Positions 43,960 through 53,698 of a stretch of DNA of 64,000 bases are shown in pieces. The position numbers were made by a program, and so were the translations under genes. The notes beneath the pieces were generated by a model. It made no database searches. It was not told where the DNA came from and saw only the letters and a list, made by a program, of their open reading frames with translations. The stretch spans positions 349,139 to 413,138 of the forward strand of contig NZ_JSYZ01000004.1 in NCBI RefSeq assembly GCF_001293465.1. The letters are read 5' to 3'. Numbering within the stretch: position 1 is the stretch's first letter; each line of letters starts with the position of its first letter. The stretch is from Pseudomonas asplenii. Its GTDB lineage: Bacteria; Pseudomonadota; Gammaproteobacteria; Pseudomonadales; Pseudomonadaceae.

Positions 43960-45840
43960 TCAACGGCCTGGCACCGGTTCATGGGGCTTGACCCGCGGCA
44001 TCACGATGTCATGCTGCTTCACGCGCCGATACAAGGTCGCCCGGGAGATACCCAGGGCTTGCGCCGCCGGCCCCGGCTGCCAGCGATGGCGCACCAGGGC
44101 CTCGAGCAACGCCTGGCGTTCGGGGCTGGCGGGGACCTCCGCCCGCACCGGTGGCAAGCGGCCGTGCAGGTCCTCGGGCAGGTCCTCCAGGCGGATGCTG
44201 TCACCCGGACAGATGGCGCAGGCATAGCGCAGGACATGGCGCAACTGGCGCACGTTACCCGGCCAGCTGTAGCCCAGCAGACACTCCAGGGCCGCAGCCC
44301 CCAGCCCCAGGCGCAAGCCGCAGCGTGCGGCCTCTTCGTCGAGGATGCGGTTGATCAGCTCCAGCTTGTCGCTACGCTCGCGCAGCGGCGGCAGTTCGAA
44401 ACGCGCACCGCTGAGACGAAAATACAGGTCCTCGCGAAAGGCGCCTTCGGCCACCAGGGTCGACAGGTCGCGGTGGCTGGCGCAGATCACCTGAATGTCC
44501 ACCGCCTGCCGCCGCGCCGCCCCCAGCGGCGCCACTTCGCCCTCGGCCAGCGCCCGCAGCAGGCGTGTCTGCAAGGCCAGCGGCATGTCACCGATCTCGT
44601 CGAGGAACAACGTGCCGCCATCGGCCTGCTGCAGCAGCCCGCGCGCGCCCTTGCGCTCGGCGCCGGTAAAGGCGCCGGCGACATAACCGAACAGCTCGCT
44701 CTCGATCAGGCTCTCGGGGATCGCGGCGCAATTGAGCGCCACGAAGGGCTTGTCGCGCCGCGCGCTTTGCTCATGCAACTGGCGCGCGAAGACCTCCTTG
44801 CCGGCGCCGGTTTCGCCATGGATCAGCACGGGCAGGTTGCGGTCCTTGACGCGGACCGCCAGGCGCAGGCTCTCGGCGATCCGCCGGTCCGGTTCGCCGG
44901 CGGCGTGGCGCGCAGCCGCCCTCTTGTGCGCGCCCCGGGGAACGCTCAGACGAATATGCAGGCCGTGCTCGGCAGCATGCCGCGGGTGCTCGTCGGCGGC
45001 CGCGTGCAACAGGTCCGGGTCGAAGACCTCGCCGATGTGCCGTGGCAGTTGCCCATGGCGCTCCAGCAGGTAATGCCGGGCCGAGGGGTTGAGCGCCTGC
45101 ACGCAACCGTCGGCGTCCCAGGCGAAGAGGAACTCCGGCTGGCTGTCGACATAGCCCGGGGCGGCGTGGGCCCGCAACACCCACAGGCCACGGGTGCTGT
45201 GCATGAAGAAGGCGTTTTCGATGTCGCGGGCACTCTGCACGGTCATCTGCCGGATCAGGTGCTGGCTGCGGCGGTCATCCGGGGATTCGACGGCCGACAC
45301 GTCGAGGACACCGAGCAGCTCGCCCCAGGGGTCGAACACCGGTGCCGCCGAGCAGGTCAGGCCGATGAAGGCGGCGCGGAAATGGTCACGCTTGTGCACC
45401 GTCACCGGGACGCCATTGGTCAGCACCGCGGCCACGCCACAGGTGCCCTCCTCGCCTTCCGACCAGCAGGTTCCCAGGTACAGCCCGGCACGCCGGCAAT
45501 CGGCACGGATCGCCGACTCCACGCGATAGTCGATGGTATTGCCCTGGGCGTCGGTGAGCAGCACACAGTAGTCGGCGTCGCGCACCCGGCCATGCAACCG
45601 CGAGACCTCCTCGCCGGCGATGCACAGGAAGCTCTCGGCGCGCTCGCGGTATTCCCTGAGCAGCGTCTGGCTCAGGATCCGCGGGCCCTGCAGGGAGCCC
45701 GGATCCAGGTGGTGCTGCTCCATCGAGCGGCGCCAGGAGTCGAGGATCAGGTTCGGTACCGGCGCTTCAGGCAAGCGGCCAGCATGACGCAACACACGGC
45801 TGACACAGTCCACGTGGGCTCTGGAGTAGGCAGGAAGCAT
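43960..45840 (-). CDS. acoR: AcoR, sigma-54-dependent activator of acetoin catabolism
   Basis: 626 residues. N-terminal GAF sensor region ([60 protein letters not shown]), AAA+ domain with Walker [10 protein letters not shown], the sigma-54 contact loop GAFTGAE, Walker [14 protein letters not shown], and a Fis-type HTH ([18 protein letters not shown]). The start MLPAYSR follows GGAGGCCCC. It diverges from the aco operon, whose promoter has consensus -24/-12 boxes and TGAGACG sites, its probable binding sites. Confidence 0.95.
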   Translation of the reverse strand: MLPAYSRAHVDCVSRVLRHAGRLPEAPVPNLILDSWRRSMEQHHLDPGSLQGPRILSQTLLREYRERAESFLCIAGEEVSRLHGRVRDADYCVLLTDAQGNTIDYRVESAIRADCRRAGLYLGTCWSEGEEGTCGVAAVLTNGVPVTVHKRDHFRAAFIGLTCSAAPVFDPWGELLGVLDVSAVESPDDRRSQHLIRQMTVQSARDIENAFFMHSTRGLWVLRAHAAPGYVDSQPEFLFAWDADGCVQALNPSARHYLLERHGQLPRHIGEVFDPDLLHAAADEHPRHAAEHGLHIRLSVPRGAHKRAAARHAAGEPDRRIAESLRLAVRVKDRNLPVLIHGETGAGKEVFARQLHEQSARRDKPFVALNCAAIPESLIESELFGYVAGAFTGAERKGARGLLQQADGGTLFLDEIGDMPLALQTRLLRALAEGEVAPLGAARRQAVDIQVICASHRDLSTLVAEGAFREDLYFRLSGARFELPPLRERSDKLELINRILDEEAARCGLRLGLGAAALECLLGYSWPGNVRQLRHVLRYACAICPGDSIRLEDLPEDLHGRLPPVRAEVPASPERQALLEALVRHRWQPGPAAQALGISRATLYRRVKQHDIVMPRVKPHEPVPGR

Positions 45841-45933
45841 GGGGCCTCCACGGCGTGTTTCATTGTTCTTGTTGCGCTCATTTAAGCCCCGCCTCGCCTG
45901 CGGGACAAGTGCCACGAACAGACGGCGGCCGAC

Positions 45934-45993
45934 TGAGACGCAGCGTCTCAACGTCTCACCGCAACGCCGGGCAGGCTGACATGGCCCGTCTCA
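45934..45993. promoter_or_regulatory. AcoR upstream activating sites (candidate)
   Basis: A perfect interrupted palindrome TGAGACG-CAG-CGTCTCA (45934-45950) is followed by two more CGTCTCA half-sites (45952-45958, 45987-45993). They lie about 80-140 bases before the sigma-54 promoter, the normal distance for an enhancer. Binding by AcoR is inferred. The 307 bases between acoR and the leader peptide hold only these regulatory elements. Confidence 0.7.
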
Positions 45994-46072
45994 TTCGGCT
46001 GTGGTCCCAGGCCCCGCCCGATACGGCACCAACCGCTCTGGCCCGCCACATGTGCCGTCATGAATAGCGCCC

Positions 46073-46088
46073 TGGCACCGCCCTTGCT
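46073..46088 (+). promoter_or_regulatory. Sigma-54 (RpoN) promoter of the aco operon
   Basis: TGGCAC-N5-TTGCT is an exact match to the -24/-12 consensus, 60 bases before the leader-peptide start. Its pairing with AcoR is standard for aco operons. Confidence 0.9.
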
Positions 46089-46147
46089 ATGACCCGGCAG
46101 ACACCGGGACGTCATCCCGCACCCACAACAACAATCAGAGGTGCCTC

Positions 46148-46231
46148 ATGTCCGCAACTGTTGCTTCGCCCTGCTTCCTGGCCGCCAAGGTCGCCCTGAT
46201 CAACGCCGTAGGTGGCGGCCTGTCCCTATGA
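46148..46231 (+). CDS. Short leader peptide coupled to acoX
   Basis: A 27-codon reading frame (MSATVASPCFLAAKV...) has a good AGAGGTG site 6-7 bases upstream and ends with TGA overlapping the acoX ATG (ATGA). acoX itself has no separate strong ribosome site, so the peptide may deliver ribosomes to it. It could be only a coupling frame with no function as a peptide. Confidence 0.5.
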   Translation: MSATVASPCFLAAKVALINAVGGGLSL

Positions 46232-47298
46232 GCGCCGCCCTGCGTGTCGGCATCATCGCCAACCCCGCCTCGGGACGGGACCTGCGCCGCCTGACCGCGA
46301 ATGCCGGGCTCTACTCCAGCACCGACAAGGCCGCCGTGGTCCAGCGCCTGCTGGGCGCCTTCGGTGCCACCGGCATCGAGGAGGTGCTGATGCCTCCGGA
46401 CATGACCGGCATCGCCGCCGCCGTGCTCAAGGCGAGCAGCGGCCGCCACGCCCGCGAAAGCCGCTGGCCACGCCTGGAGTTCCTCGACATGCCGCTGCGC
46501 CAGAGCGTGGAGGACACCCGCCTGGCCGCGCGCCTGCTGGTCGAGCGAGGCGTCAGCCTGGTGGCCGTGCTCGGTGGCGACGGCACGCACAAGGCAGTGG
46601 CCGCCGAGGTCGGTGACATCCCCCTGCTGTGCCTGTCCACCGGAACCAACAACGCCTTCCCGGAGCTGCGCGAGGCCACCGGGGCCGGGCTGGCCGGCGG
46701 GCTCTATGCCAGCGGGCGGATTCCCCCGCAGGTCGGCCTGCGGCGCAACAAGCGCCTGCGCGTGCGGCTGGCGGCACGGGGTATCGACGAGATCGCCCTG
46801 GTGGAGGTCGCCGCCTCGCCGCTGACCTTCACCGGCGCCCGCGCCATCAGCCGCGCCGAGGACCTGGCGGAAATCCACGCGGCGTTCGCCGAGCCCCACG
46901 CCATCGGCCTGTCCTCGCTGTGCGGGTTGTGGAACCCGGTGTCGCGGCGCTGTCCCCGCGGCAGTTGGCTGCGCCTCTCCCCGCAGGCTGACGAGGCACT
47001 GCTGGCGCCGCTGGCCCCGGGCCTGCTGCAAGCCTGCGGCATCGTCGCCAGCGGCAGCCTCGAACCGGGTGTGCCGCGCCTGCCGCTGCTGGCCGCCGGC
47101 ACCCTGGCGCTGGACGGTGAACGCGAGATCGAGTTCGTCGCCGCCGACCGCCCCAGCATCACCCTCGAACTTGACGGCCCGCTGAGCATCGACGTCGAGG
47201 CCGCCCTGGCCTTCGCCGCCCACCATCACCTGCTGGCCGTTGCCGGCAAGCCCGTGAACCACCCTGGAGAACAAGAAAATGTCCACGCTACCGACTGA
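46228..47298 (+). CDS. acoX: AcoX, ATP-NAD kinase-like protein of acetoin operons
   Basis: 356 residues. The nucleotide-kinase motif VLGGDGTHKAVAAEVG and the STGTNNAFPELREATG segment place it with NAD kinase-like AcoX. It accompanies acetoin dehydrogenase genes in many proteobacteria, but its role is not established. Start by ATGA overlap with the leader peptide; the end overlaps acoA by 20 bases. Confidence 0.93.
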   Translation: MSAALRVGIIANPASGRDLRRLTANAGLYSSTDKAAVVQRLLGAFGATGIEEVLMPPDMTGIAAAVLKASSGRHARESRWPRLEFLDMPLRQSVEDTRLAARLLVERGVSLVAVLGGDGTHKAVAAEVGDIPLLCLSTGTNNAFPELREATGAGLAGGLYASGRIPPQVGLRRNKRLRVRLAARGIDEIALVEVAASPLTFTGARAISRAEDLAEIHAAFAEPHAIGLSSLCGLWNPVSRRCPRGSWLRLSPQADEALLAPLAPGLLQACGIVASGSLEPGVPRLPLLAAGTLALDGEREIEFVAADRPSITLELDGPLSIDVEAALAFAAHHHLLAVAGKPVNHPGEQENVHATD

Positions 47299-48253
47299 AC
47301 AACTGCTCCATGCCTATCGCGTGATGCGCACCATTCGCGCCTTCGAGGAACGCCTGCACGTGGAGTTCGCCACCGGCGAGATTCCCGGCTTCGTGCACCT
47401 GTACGCCGGCGAGGAGGCCTCCGCCGCCGGGGTCATGGCCCACCTCGACGACGAGGACTGTATCGCCTCCACCCACCGCGGCCACGGTCACTGCATCGCC
47501 AAGGGGGTGGACGTGTACGGCATGATGGCCGAGATCTACGGCAAGAAGACCGGCGTCTGCCAGGGCAAGGGTGGCTCCATGCACATCGCCGACCTGTCCA
47601 AGGGCATGCTCGGCGCCAACGGCATCGTCGGCGCCGGCGCACCGCTGGCGGCCGGTGCGGCACTGGCCGCCAAACTCAAGGGCAACCGCGCGGTGGCCGT
47701 GGCCTTCTTCGGCGACGGCGGCTCCAACGAGGGTGCGGTGTTCGAGGCGATGAACCTGGCCTCGGTGTGGAACCTGCCGTGCATCTTCGTTGCCGAGAAC
47801 AACGGCTACGCCGAGGCCACGGCCTCGAACTGGTCGGTGGCCTGCGATCACATCGCCGACCGTGCCGCCGGTTTCGGCATGCCCGGGGTGACGGTGGACG
47901 GCTTCGACTTCTTCGCCGTGCACGAAGCCGCCGGGGCCGCCATCGAACGCGCCCGCGCCGGCGAGGGCCCGTCGCTGATCGAGGTGAAACTCACCCGCTA
48001 CTACGGCCACTTCGAAGGCGATGCCCAGACCTACCGTGCCCCCGATGAGGTCAAGCACTACCGCGAAACCCGCGACTGCCTGATGCAGTTCCGCGAACGC
48101 ACCGTGCGCGCCGGCCTGCTGCAGGCCAGCGCCCTGGACGGCATCGACGCCGAAGTGCACGCGAGCATCGATGAAGCCGTGCTGCGGGCCAAGGCCGATC
48201 CCAAGCCGTCGCCAGCCGACCTGCTGAGCGACGTGTACGTCGCCTACCCCTGA
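47279..48253 (+). CDS. acoA: Acetoin dehydrogenase E1 alpha subunit AcoA
   Basis: 324 residues. Thiamine-diphosphate E1 alpha: EEASAAGVMAHLDDEDCIAS, HRGHGHCIAKGVDVYGMMAE, and the TPP/Mg motif GDGGSNEGAVFEAMN ending VAENNGY. With AcoB it cleaves acetoin to acetaldehyde and transfers an acetyl group to AcoC lipoate. Start inside the acoX end. Confidence 0.96.
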   Translation: MSTLPTEQLLHAYRVMRTIRAFEERLHVEFATGEIPGFVHLYAGEEASAAGVMAHLDDEDCIASTHRGHGHCIAKGVDVYGMMAEIYGKKTGVCQGKGGSMHIADLSKGMLGANGIVGAGAPLAAGAALAAKLKGNRAVAVAFFGDGGSNEGAVFEAMNLASVWNLPCIFVAENNGYAEATASNWSVACDHIADRAAGFGMPGVTVDGFDFFAVHEAAGAAIERARAGEGPSLIEVKLTRYYGHFEGDAQTYRAPDEVKHYRETRDCLMQFRERTVRAGLLQASALDGIDAEVHASIDEAVLRAKADPKPSPADLLSDVYVAYP

Positions 48254-48321
48254 GATCAGCCGCCGGGCGCCGTGCGACAGACCCGCACCCCGGCCCATGG
48301 AACAACAAGAGGAGAGCCATC

Positions 48322-49341
48322 ATGGCCAGAAAGATCAGTTACCAGCAGGCCATCAACGAAGCCCTGGCCCAGGAAATGCGCCGCGACCAGACGGTGTTCA
48401 TCATGGGCGAGGATAACGCCGGCGGTGCTGGCGCACCCGGTGAGGACGACGCCTGGGGCGGCGTACTCGGCGTCACCAAGGGCCTGTTCCACCAGTTCCC
48501 CGGCCGCGTGCTGGATACCCCGCTGTCGGAGATCGGCTACGTCGGTGCCGCCGTGGGCGCCGCGACCCGTGGCCTGCGCCCGGTGTGCGAACTGATGTTC
48601 GTCGATTTCGCCGGCTGCTGCCTGGACCAGATCCTCAACCAGGCGGCCAAGTTCCGCTACATGTTCGGAGGCAAGGCGGTGACCCCGCTGGTGATCCGCA
48701 CCATGGTCGGTGCCGGCCTGCGCGCCGCCGCCCAGCACTCGCAGATGCTCACCGCGCTCTGGACGCATATCCCCGGGCTCAAGGTGGTCTGCCCGTCCTC
48801 GCCGTATGACGCCAAGGGGCTGCTGATCCAGGCCATCCGCGACAACGACCCGGTGATCTTCTGCGAACACAAGCTGCTCTACTCGATGCAGGGCGAGGTG
48901 CCGGAGGAGCTGTACACCGTGCCCTTCGGCGAAGCCAACTTCCTGCGCGAGGGTGATGACGTGACCCTGGTGACCTACGGGCGCATGGTCCACCTGGCCA
49001 TGGACGCCGCCGCCAGCCTGGCGCGCCAGGGAGTCTCCTGCGAGGTGCTGGACCTGCGCACCACCAGCCCGCTGGACGCCGACAGCATCCTCGAAAGCGT
49101 GGAAAAGACCGGTCGCCTGGTGGTGATCGACGAGGCCAACCCCCGTTGCTCCATGGCCACCGACATCGCCGCGCTGGTGGCCGAACAGGCGTTCGATTCG
49201 CTCAAGGGCCCGATCCGCCAGGTCACCGCGCCGCACACACCGGTGCCCTTCTCCGACGCCCTGGAAGACCTGTATATCCCCAGCGCGGCGAAGATCGAGG
49301 CCACGGTCCTGGAACTGGTGCAAGGGAGGAAGGTGGCATGA
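48322..49341 (+). CDS. acoB: Acetoin dehydrogenase E1 beta subunit AcoB
   Basis: 339 residues. E1 beta transketolase fold: SYQQAINEALAQEMRRDQTV, LDTPLSEIGYVGAAVGAATR, VVCPSSPYDAKGLLIQAIRD, and the C-terminal domain TLVTYGRMVHLAMDAA. The ATG follows AAGAGGAGAGCC. The stop overlaps acoC (ATGA). Confidence 0.96.
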   Translation: MARKISYQQAINEALAQEMRRDQTVFIMGEDNAGGAGAPGEDDAWGGVLGVTKGLFHQFPGRVLDTPLSEIGYVGAAVGAATRGLRPVCELMFVDFAGCCLDQILNQAAKFRYMFGGKAVTPLVIRTMVGAGLRAAAQHSQMLTALWTHIPGLKVVCPSSPYDAKGLLIQAIRDNDPVIFCEHKLLYSMQGEVPEELYTVPFGEANFLREGDDVTLVTYGRMVHLAMDAAASLARQGVSCEVLDLRTTSPLDADSILESVEKTGRLVVIDEANPRCSMATDIAALVAEQAFDSLKGPIRQVTAPHTPVPFSDALEDLYIPSAAKIEATVLELVQGRKVA

Positions 49342-50450
49342 GCCGAATCCATACCCTGACCATGCCCAAGTGGGGCCTGTCGATGACCGAGGGGCGTATC
49401 GACTCGTGGCTCAAAGATAACGGCGACGTCATCGAGAAAGGCGACGAGGTGCTCGATGTGGAGACCGACAAGATCAGCAGCAGCGTCGAGGCGCCCTTCA
49501 GCGGCATCCTTCGCCGGCAGGTGGCACGCGAGGAAGAAGTCCTGCCGGTCGGCGCCCTGCTGGGCGTGGTCGTCGAAGGTGAAGCCAGCGACGAAGAGAT
49601 CGACGAAGTGGTCAGGCGCTTCCAGGCCGAGTTCGTTCCGAACGGCGGCAGCGAGGCTGACAGCGGGCCCACACCACAGAAAGTCGAGCTGCAGGGGCGT
49701 GTCGTGCGTTACTTCGAGCGCGGCGAAGGCGGCGTACCGCTGGTGCTGATCCACGGTTTCGGCGGCGACCTGAACAACTGGCTGTTCAACCACGAGGCGC
49801 TGGCGGCCGGACGCCGGGTCATCGCTCTGGACCTGCCGGGCCATGGCGAGTCGGGCAAGACGCTGCAACGCGGCGACCTCGACGAATTGAGCGGCGCGGT
49901 ACTCGCCCTGCTCGATCACCTCGATATCCAGCAGGCACACCTGGCCGGGCACTCCATGGGCGGCGCGGTGGCGCTCAATACCGCACGGCTGGCGCCTCGG
50001 CGGGTGCGCACGTTGAGCCTGCTGGCCAGCGCCGGGCTGGGTACGCAGATCAACGGCGACTACCTGCAAGGCTTCGTCAGGGCCAACAGCCGCAACGAGC
50101 TCAAGCCGCAGCTGGTGCAACTGTTCTCCGCCCCGGCGCTGGTCAACCGGCAGATGCTCGAGGACATGCTCAAGTACAAGCGGCTCGAAGGTGTGGGCAC
50201 GGCGCTGCAGCAGCTTGCCGACCAGCTCTTCGCCAACGGCCGGCAGCAGCACGACCTGCGCCATGTCCTGGATACCGCCGAACATCCGGCCCTGGTGATC
50301 TGGGGCGAGGCGGACGCGATCATCCCGGCCAGCCACGCCGAGGGGCTGCCTGCCGAAGTTCACGTGCAGCCCAAACAGGCCCACATGCTCCAGCTCGAAG
50401 ACGCCGAGGCGGTCAACGCCCTGCTGCTGGACTTCCTCAAACGCCATTGA
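49338..50450 (+). CDS. acoC: Acetoin dehydrogenase E2 AcoC: lipoyl domain fused to alpha/beta hydrolase
   Basis: 370 residues. N-terminal lipoyl domain with the lipoylated lysine in VETDKISSSVEAPFSGIL; C-terminal alpha/beta hydrolase domain with HGFGGDLNNW, the nucleophile elbow GHSMGG and a catalytic Asp in WGEADAIIP, His in QPKQAHMLQL. This fusion is the usual Pseudomonas AcoC in place of a standard acyltransferase. No E3 gene follows, so the shared cellular dihydrolipoamide dehydrogenase must be used. Confidence 0.94.
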   Translation: MSRIHTLTMPKWGLSMTEGRIDSWLKDNGDVIEKGDEVLDVETDKISSSVEAPFSGILRRQVAREEEVLPVGALLGVVVEGEASDEEIDEVVRRFQAEFVPNGGSEADSGPTPQKVELQGRVVRYFERGEGGVPLVLIHGFGGDLNNWLFNHEALAAGRRVIALDLPGHGESGKTLQRGDLDELSGAVLALLDHLDIQQAHLAGHSMGGAVALNTARLAPRRVRTLSLLASAGLGTQINGDYLQGFVRANSRNELKPQLVQLFSAPALVNRQMLEDMLKYKRLEGVGTALQQLADQLFANGRQQHDLRHVLDTAEHPALVIWGEADAIIPASHAEGLPAEVHVQPKQAHMLQLEDAEAVNALLLDFLKRH

Positions 50451-50493
50451 CCAACGAGGGTCCGCCCATAGGGCCGGGCCCCAGGAGACAGCC

Positions 50494-51579
50494 ATGACCC
50501 TCAACACCAACAGCATGCGTGCCGCGGTCTGGCACGGCCGCAACGATATCCGTGTGGAAAACGTGCCGCTGCCGGGTGACCCGCCAGCCGGCTGGGTGCA
50601 GATCCGCGTGCACTGGTGCGGCATCTGCGGTTCGGACCTGCACGAGTACGTCGCCGGTCCCGTGTTCATACCGGTGCAAGCGCCACACCCGCTCACCGGC
50701 ATCAAGGGCCAGTGCATTCTCGGCCACGAATTCTGCGGCGAAATCGTCAAGCTCGGCCCCGGCGTCGAAGGCTTCAGCAGCGGCGAGGTCGTCGCGGCCG
50801 ACGCCTGCCAGCACTGCGGGACCTGCTATTACTGTCGCAACGGTCTGTACAACATCTGCGAGAACCTGGCCTTCACCGGCCTGATGAACAACGGCGCCTT
50901 CGCCCAATGGGTCAACGTACCGGCCAACCTGCTGTACAAGCTGCCCGCGGGCTTCCCCGCCGAAGCCGGGGCGTTGATCGAGCCGCTGGCGGTGGGCATG
51001 CACGCGGTGAAGAAGGCCGGCAGCCTGCTGGGGCGCAACGTGGTCGTAGTCGGCGCGGGCACCATCGGCCTGTGCACCATCATGTGCGCCAAGGCCGCCG
51101 GTGCCGCGCAGGTGATCGCGCTGGAGATGTCCTCGGCCCGCAAGGCCAAGGCCCGTGAGGTCGGCGCCAGCCATGTGCTCGACCCGAACGAATGCGACGT
51201 GCTGGCGGAGGTGCGCCGCCTCACCCAAGGCCTGGGGGCGGACGTCAGCTTCGAGTGCATCGGCAACCAGCATACTGCCAAGCTGGCCATCGACGCCATC
51301 CGCAAGGCCGGCACCTGCGTGCTGGTGGGCATCTTCGAGGAACCCAGTTCGTTCAACTTCTTCGAGCTGGTGGCGACCGAGAAGCAGGTGTTCGGCTCGC
51401 TGGCCTACAACGGCGAGTTTGCCGATGTGATCGCCTTCATTGCCGACGGCCGCCTGGACATCGCCCCGCTGGTCACCGGACGCATCGAGCTTGAAGACAT
51501 CGTCGAGAAGGGCTTCCAGGAGCTCGTGAACAACAAGGAGCACAACGTGAAGATTATCGTTTCACCCCAAGTGCCTTGA
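50494..51579 (+). CDS. bdh: 2,3-butanediol dehydrogenase (zinc MDR family)
   Basis: 361 residues. Zinc MDR enzyme: catalytic-zinc residues in CGICGSDLHEYV and GHEFCGEIVKLGPGVEGFSS; structural zinc cysteines in CQHCGTCYYCRNGLYNICE; NAD fold VVVVGAGTIGLCTIMCAKAA. The first ATG with MTLNTNSM follows CAGGAGACA. It oxidises 2,3-butanediol to acetoin, feeding the dehydrogenase. Last gene of the operon. Confidence 0.93.
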   Translation: MTLNTNSMRAAVWHGRNDIRVENVPLPGDPPAGWVQIRVHWCGICGSDLHEYVAGPVFIPVQAPHPLTGIKGQCILGHEFCGEIVKLGPGVEGFSSGEVVAADACQHCGTCYYCRNGLYNICENLAFTGLMNNGAFAQWVNVPANLLYKLPAGFPAEAGALIEPLAVGMHAVKKAGSLLGRNVVVVGAGTIGLCTIMCAKAAGAAQVIALEMSSARKAKAREVGASHVLDPNECDVLAEVRRLTQGLGADVSFECIGNQHTAKLAIDAIRKAGTCVLVGIFEEPSSFNFFELVATEKQVFGSLAYNGEFADVIAFIADGRLDIAPLVTGRIELEDIVEKGFQELVNNKEHNVKIIVSPQVP

Positions 51580-51590
51580 GTTTCACCTTG

Positions 51591-51611
51591 AGGGCCGCAG
51601 GTTGCGGCCCT
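51591..51611 (+). terminator. Terminator of the aco operon
   Basis: AGGGCCGCA-GGT-TGCGGCCCT, a 9-base perfect stem, starts 12 bases after the bdh stop, followed by CTTC. The remaining ~200 bases up to copA hold its promoter region; no clear operator was assigned. Confidence 0.8.
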
Positions 51612-51813
51612 CTTCAGTCATGCAGCCGGTATCAGACCCCACCTGTTACATCGGTGAACAGCAGAATCTCCCCTCCAGAAGCTGACGGAAAAGTAATGTC
51701 GGGCTCAGGTCGCTGACAGCACGGGATCACTAACTTGATCACGAAGCCAGGAACCAGGCCGGCCGCATTGGCCTGCCTGGAGACCCGCGAATCATCTGAC
51801 TGGACGCAACGGC

Positions 51814-53562
51814 ATGCAAAGCAAAACCACGAGACGTTCCTTCGTCAAGGGCCTGGCCGCCACCGGCCTGCTGGGCGGGCTGGGCATGTGGCGCGCCCCG
51901 GTTTGGGCGCTGACCAGCCCGGGCCAGCCGAATGTGCTGACGGGCACCGACTTCGATCTCTACATCGGTGAGCTGCCGGTGAACATCACCGGCACCCCAC
52001 GCACGGCAATGGCAATCAACGGTTCCCTGCCCGGGCCGACTCTTCGCTGGCGCGAAGGCGATACCGTCACGCTGCGCGTGCATAACCGCCTCAGGCAGGA
52101 TACCTCCCTCCACTGGCACGGCATCATCCTGCCGGCGAACATGGACGGCGTGCCAGGCCTGAGCTTCCACGGCATCGCGCCTGATGGCCTGTACGAATAC
52201 AGGTTCAAGGTCCGCCAGAGCGGCACCTACTGGTACCACAGCCACTCCGGCCTCCAGGAGCAGGTGGGCGTGTACGGCGCACTGGTGATCGATGCCAGGG
52301 ACCCCGAGCCATTCACCCACGAACGTGATTACGTCGTCATGCTCAGCGACTGGACAGACGAGGACCCGGCGAGGGTTGCCTCCAGGCTCAAGAAACAGTC
52401 CGACTACTACAACTTCCACAAGCGGACCGTCGCGGACTTCATCAGCGATGTGAGCGAGACGGGTTGGTCGGCCGCGTTAGCCGATCGCAGGATGTGGGCC
52501 GAGATGAGGATGAACCCTACCGACCTGGCCGACGTGAGCGGGTACACCTACACCTACCTCATGAACGGCCAGGCCCCGGACGGCAACTGGACCGGCGTAT
52601 TCAAGCCCGGCGAGAAAATCCGCCTGCGCTTCATCAACGCCTGCGCCATGAGCTATTTCGATGTGCGGATTCCCGGCCTCAGGATGACGGTGGTCGCCGC
52701 GGATGGGCAACCCGTCCATCCGGTTTCGGTCGACGAGTTCCGCATCGCCGTTGCGGAAACCTACGATGTCATCGTCGAGCCTGAAGACCAGCCGGCCTAC
52801 ACCATTTTCGCTCAGTCCATGGATCGCACCGGGTACGCCAGGGGCACCCTGGCCGTCCGCGAAGGCTTGCAAGCCCGGGTGCCGGCGGTCGACCCGCGCC
52901 CCCTGCTGTCCATGAATGACATGGGCATGGATCACGGCGGGATGGATCACGGCGCCATGCCGGGCGGTATGCCGGGCATGGACCACGGCACGATGGCCGG
53001 CATGGACCACGCCGGCATGACCGGCATGAGCACGACGCGGCAGGGCCATCCGGATTCGGAGAAGCACAATCCCCTGGTCGACATGCAGGCGACGAACCCG
53101 CTACCGAAGCTGAACGATCCGGGCATCGGGCTGCGTAACAACGGACGCCGCGTGCTGACCTATGCGGACCTGCGCAGCACCTTCCCCGACCCGGATGGCC
53201 GGGAGCCGGGCCGCACGCTCGAGTTGCACCTGACCGGCCACATGGAGAAATTCGCCTGGTCCTTCGACGGCATCAAATTCTCCGATGCCGAACCGCTGCG
53301 CCTCAGGTACGGCGAGCGCCTGCGCATCACCCTGGTCAACGACACCATGATGGCTCACCCCGTCCACCTCCACGGCATGTGGAGTGATCTGGAGGATGAG
53401 AACGGCCGTTTCCGGGTGCGCAAGCACACGATCGACATGCCGCCCGGCTCAAAACGAAGCTATCGGGTAACGGCCGATGCGCTGGGACGTTGGGCCTATC
53501 ACTGCCACCTGCTGTTCCATATGGAAATGGGCATGTTCCGGGAAGTCCGCGTGGAAGAATGA
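51814..53562 (+). CDS. copA: Multicopper oxidase CopA, copper resistance
   Basis: 582 residues with Tat signal KTTRRSFVKGLAATGLLGGL. Copper ligands: LHWHG (about residue 99), WYHSHSG (about 140), HPVHLHGMW (about 515) and HCHLLFHMEMGMF (about 562). Between them a Met/His-rich stretch (residues ~368-410; MDHGGMDHGAMPGGMPGMDH) binds extra copper. It is a periplasmic Cu(I) oxidase and copper sponge. No copRS is in the window. Confidence 0.96.
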   Translation: MQSKTTRRSFVKGLAATGLLGGLGMWRAPVWALTSPGQPNVLTGTDFDLYIGELPVNITGTPRTAMAINGSLPGPTLRWREGDTVTLRVHNRLRQDTSLHWHGIILPANMDGVPGLSFHGIAPDGLYEYRFKVRQSGTYWYHSHSGLQEQVGVYGALVIDARDPEPFTHERDYVVMLSDWTDEDPARVASRLKKQSDYYNFHKRTVADFISDVSETGWSAALADRRMWAEMRMNPTDLADVSGYTYTYLMNGQAPDGNWTGVFKPGEKIRLRFINACAMSYFDVRIPGLRMTVVAADGQPVHPVSVDEFRIAVAETYDVIVEPEDQPAYTIFAQSMDRTGYARGTLAVREGLQARVPAVDPRPLLSMNDMGMDHGGMDHGAMPGGMPGMDHGTMAGMDHAGMTGMSTTRQGHPDSEKHNPLVDMQATNPLPKLNDPGIGLRNNGRRVLTYADLRSTFPDPDGREPGRTLELHLTGHMEKFAWSFDGIKFSDAEPLRLRYGERLRITLVNDTMMAHPVHLHGMWSDLEDENGRFRVRKHTIDMPPGSKRSYRVTADALGRWAYHCHLLFHMEMGMFREVRVEE

Positions 53563-53575
53563 CGGGAGATTCGAG

Positions 53576-53698
53576 ATGAACCCACCGATGCAGCGTAACG
53601 CCCTTTTCCCCACGGCGGCGGCGGCAGGCCCGCTTGCAGCCAATACCCCATTCTCCTGGTACCGTGACCAGGCCAAGGCAGGGCAACATGAGCAATAA
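53576..53698 (+). CDS. Doubtful 40-codon ORF between copA and copB
   Basis: [20 protein letters not shown]... starts 14 bases after copA behind a GGGAG site and ends 11 bases inside copB. It may couple translation of copB to copA, or be chance. No signal peptide or metal motif is evident. Confidence 0.3.
   Translation: MNPPMQRNALFPTAAAAGPLAANTPFSWYRDQAKAGQHEQ

Noticed and set aside
43981..45885. 634-codon plus-strand frame opposite acoR
   Set aside because: AcoR on the other strand has complete sigma-54 activator motifs; this is its shadow.
48975..50750. 591-codon minus-strand frame across acoB/acoC/bdh
   Set aside because: Spans three genes with clear motifs on the plus strand; no promoter or domain.
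51617..51813. A CopR box before copA
   Set aside because: GTTACA and GTAATG fragments are present but do not line up into a convincing repeat.
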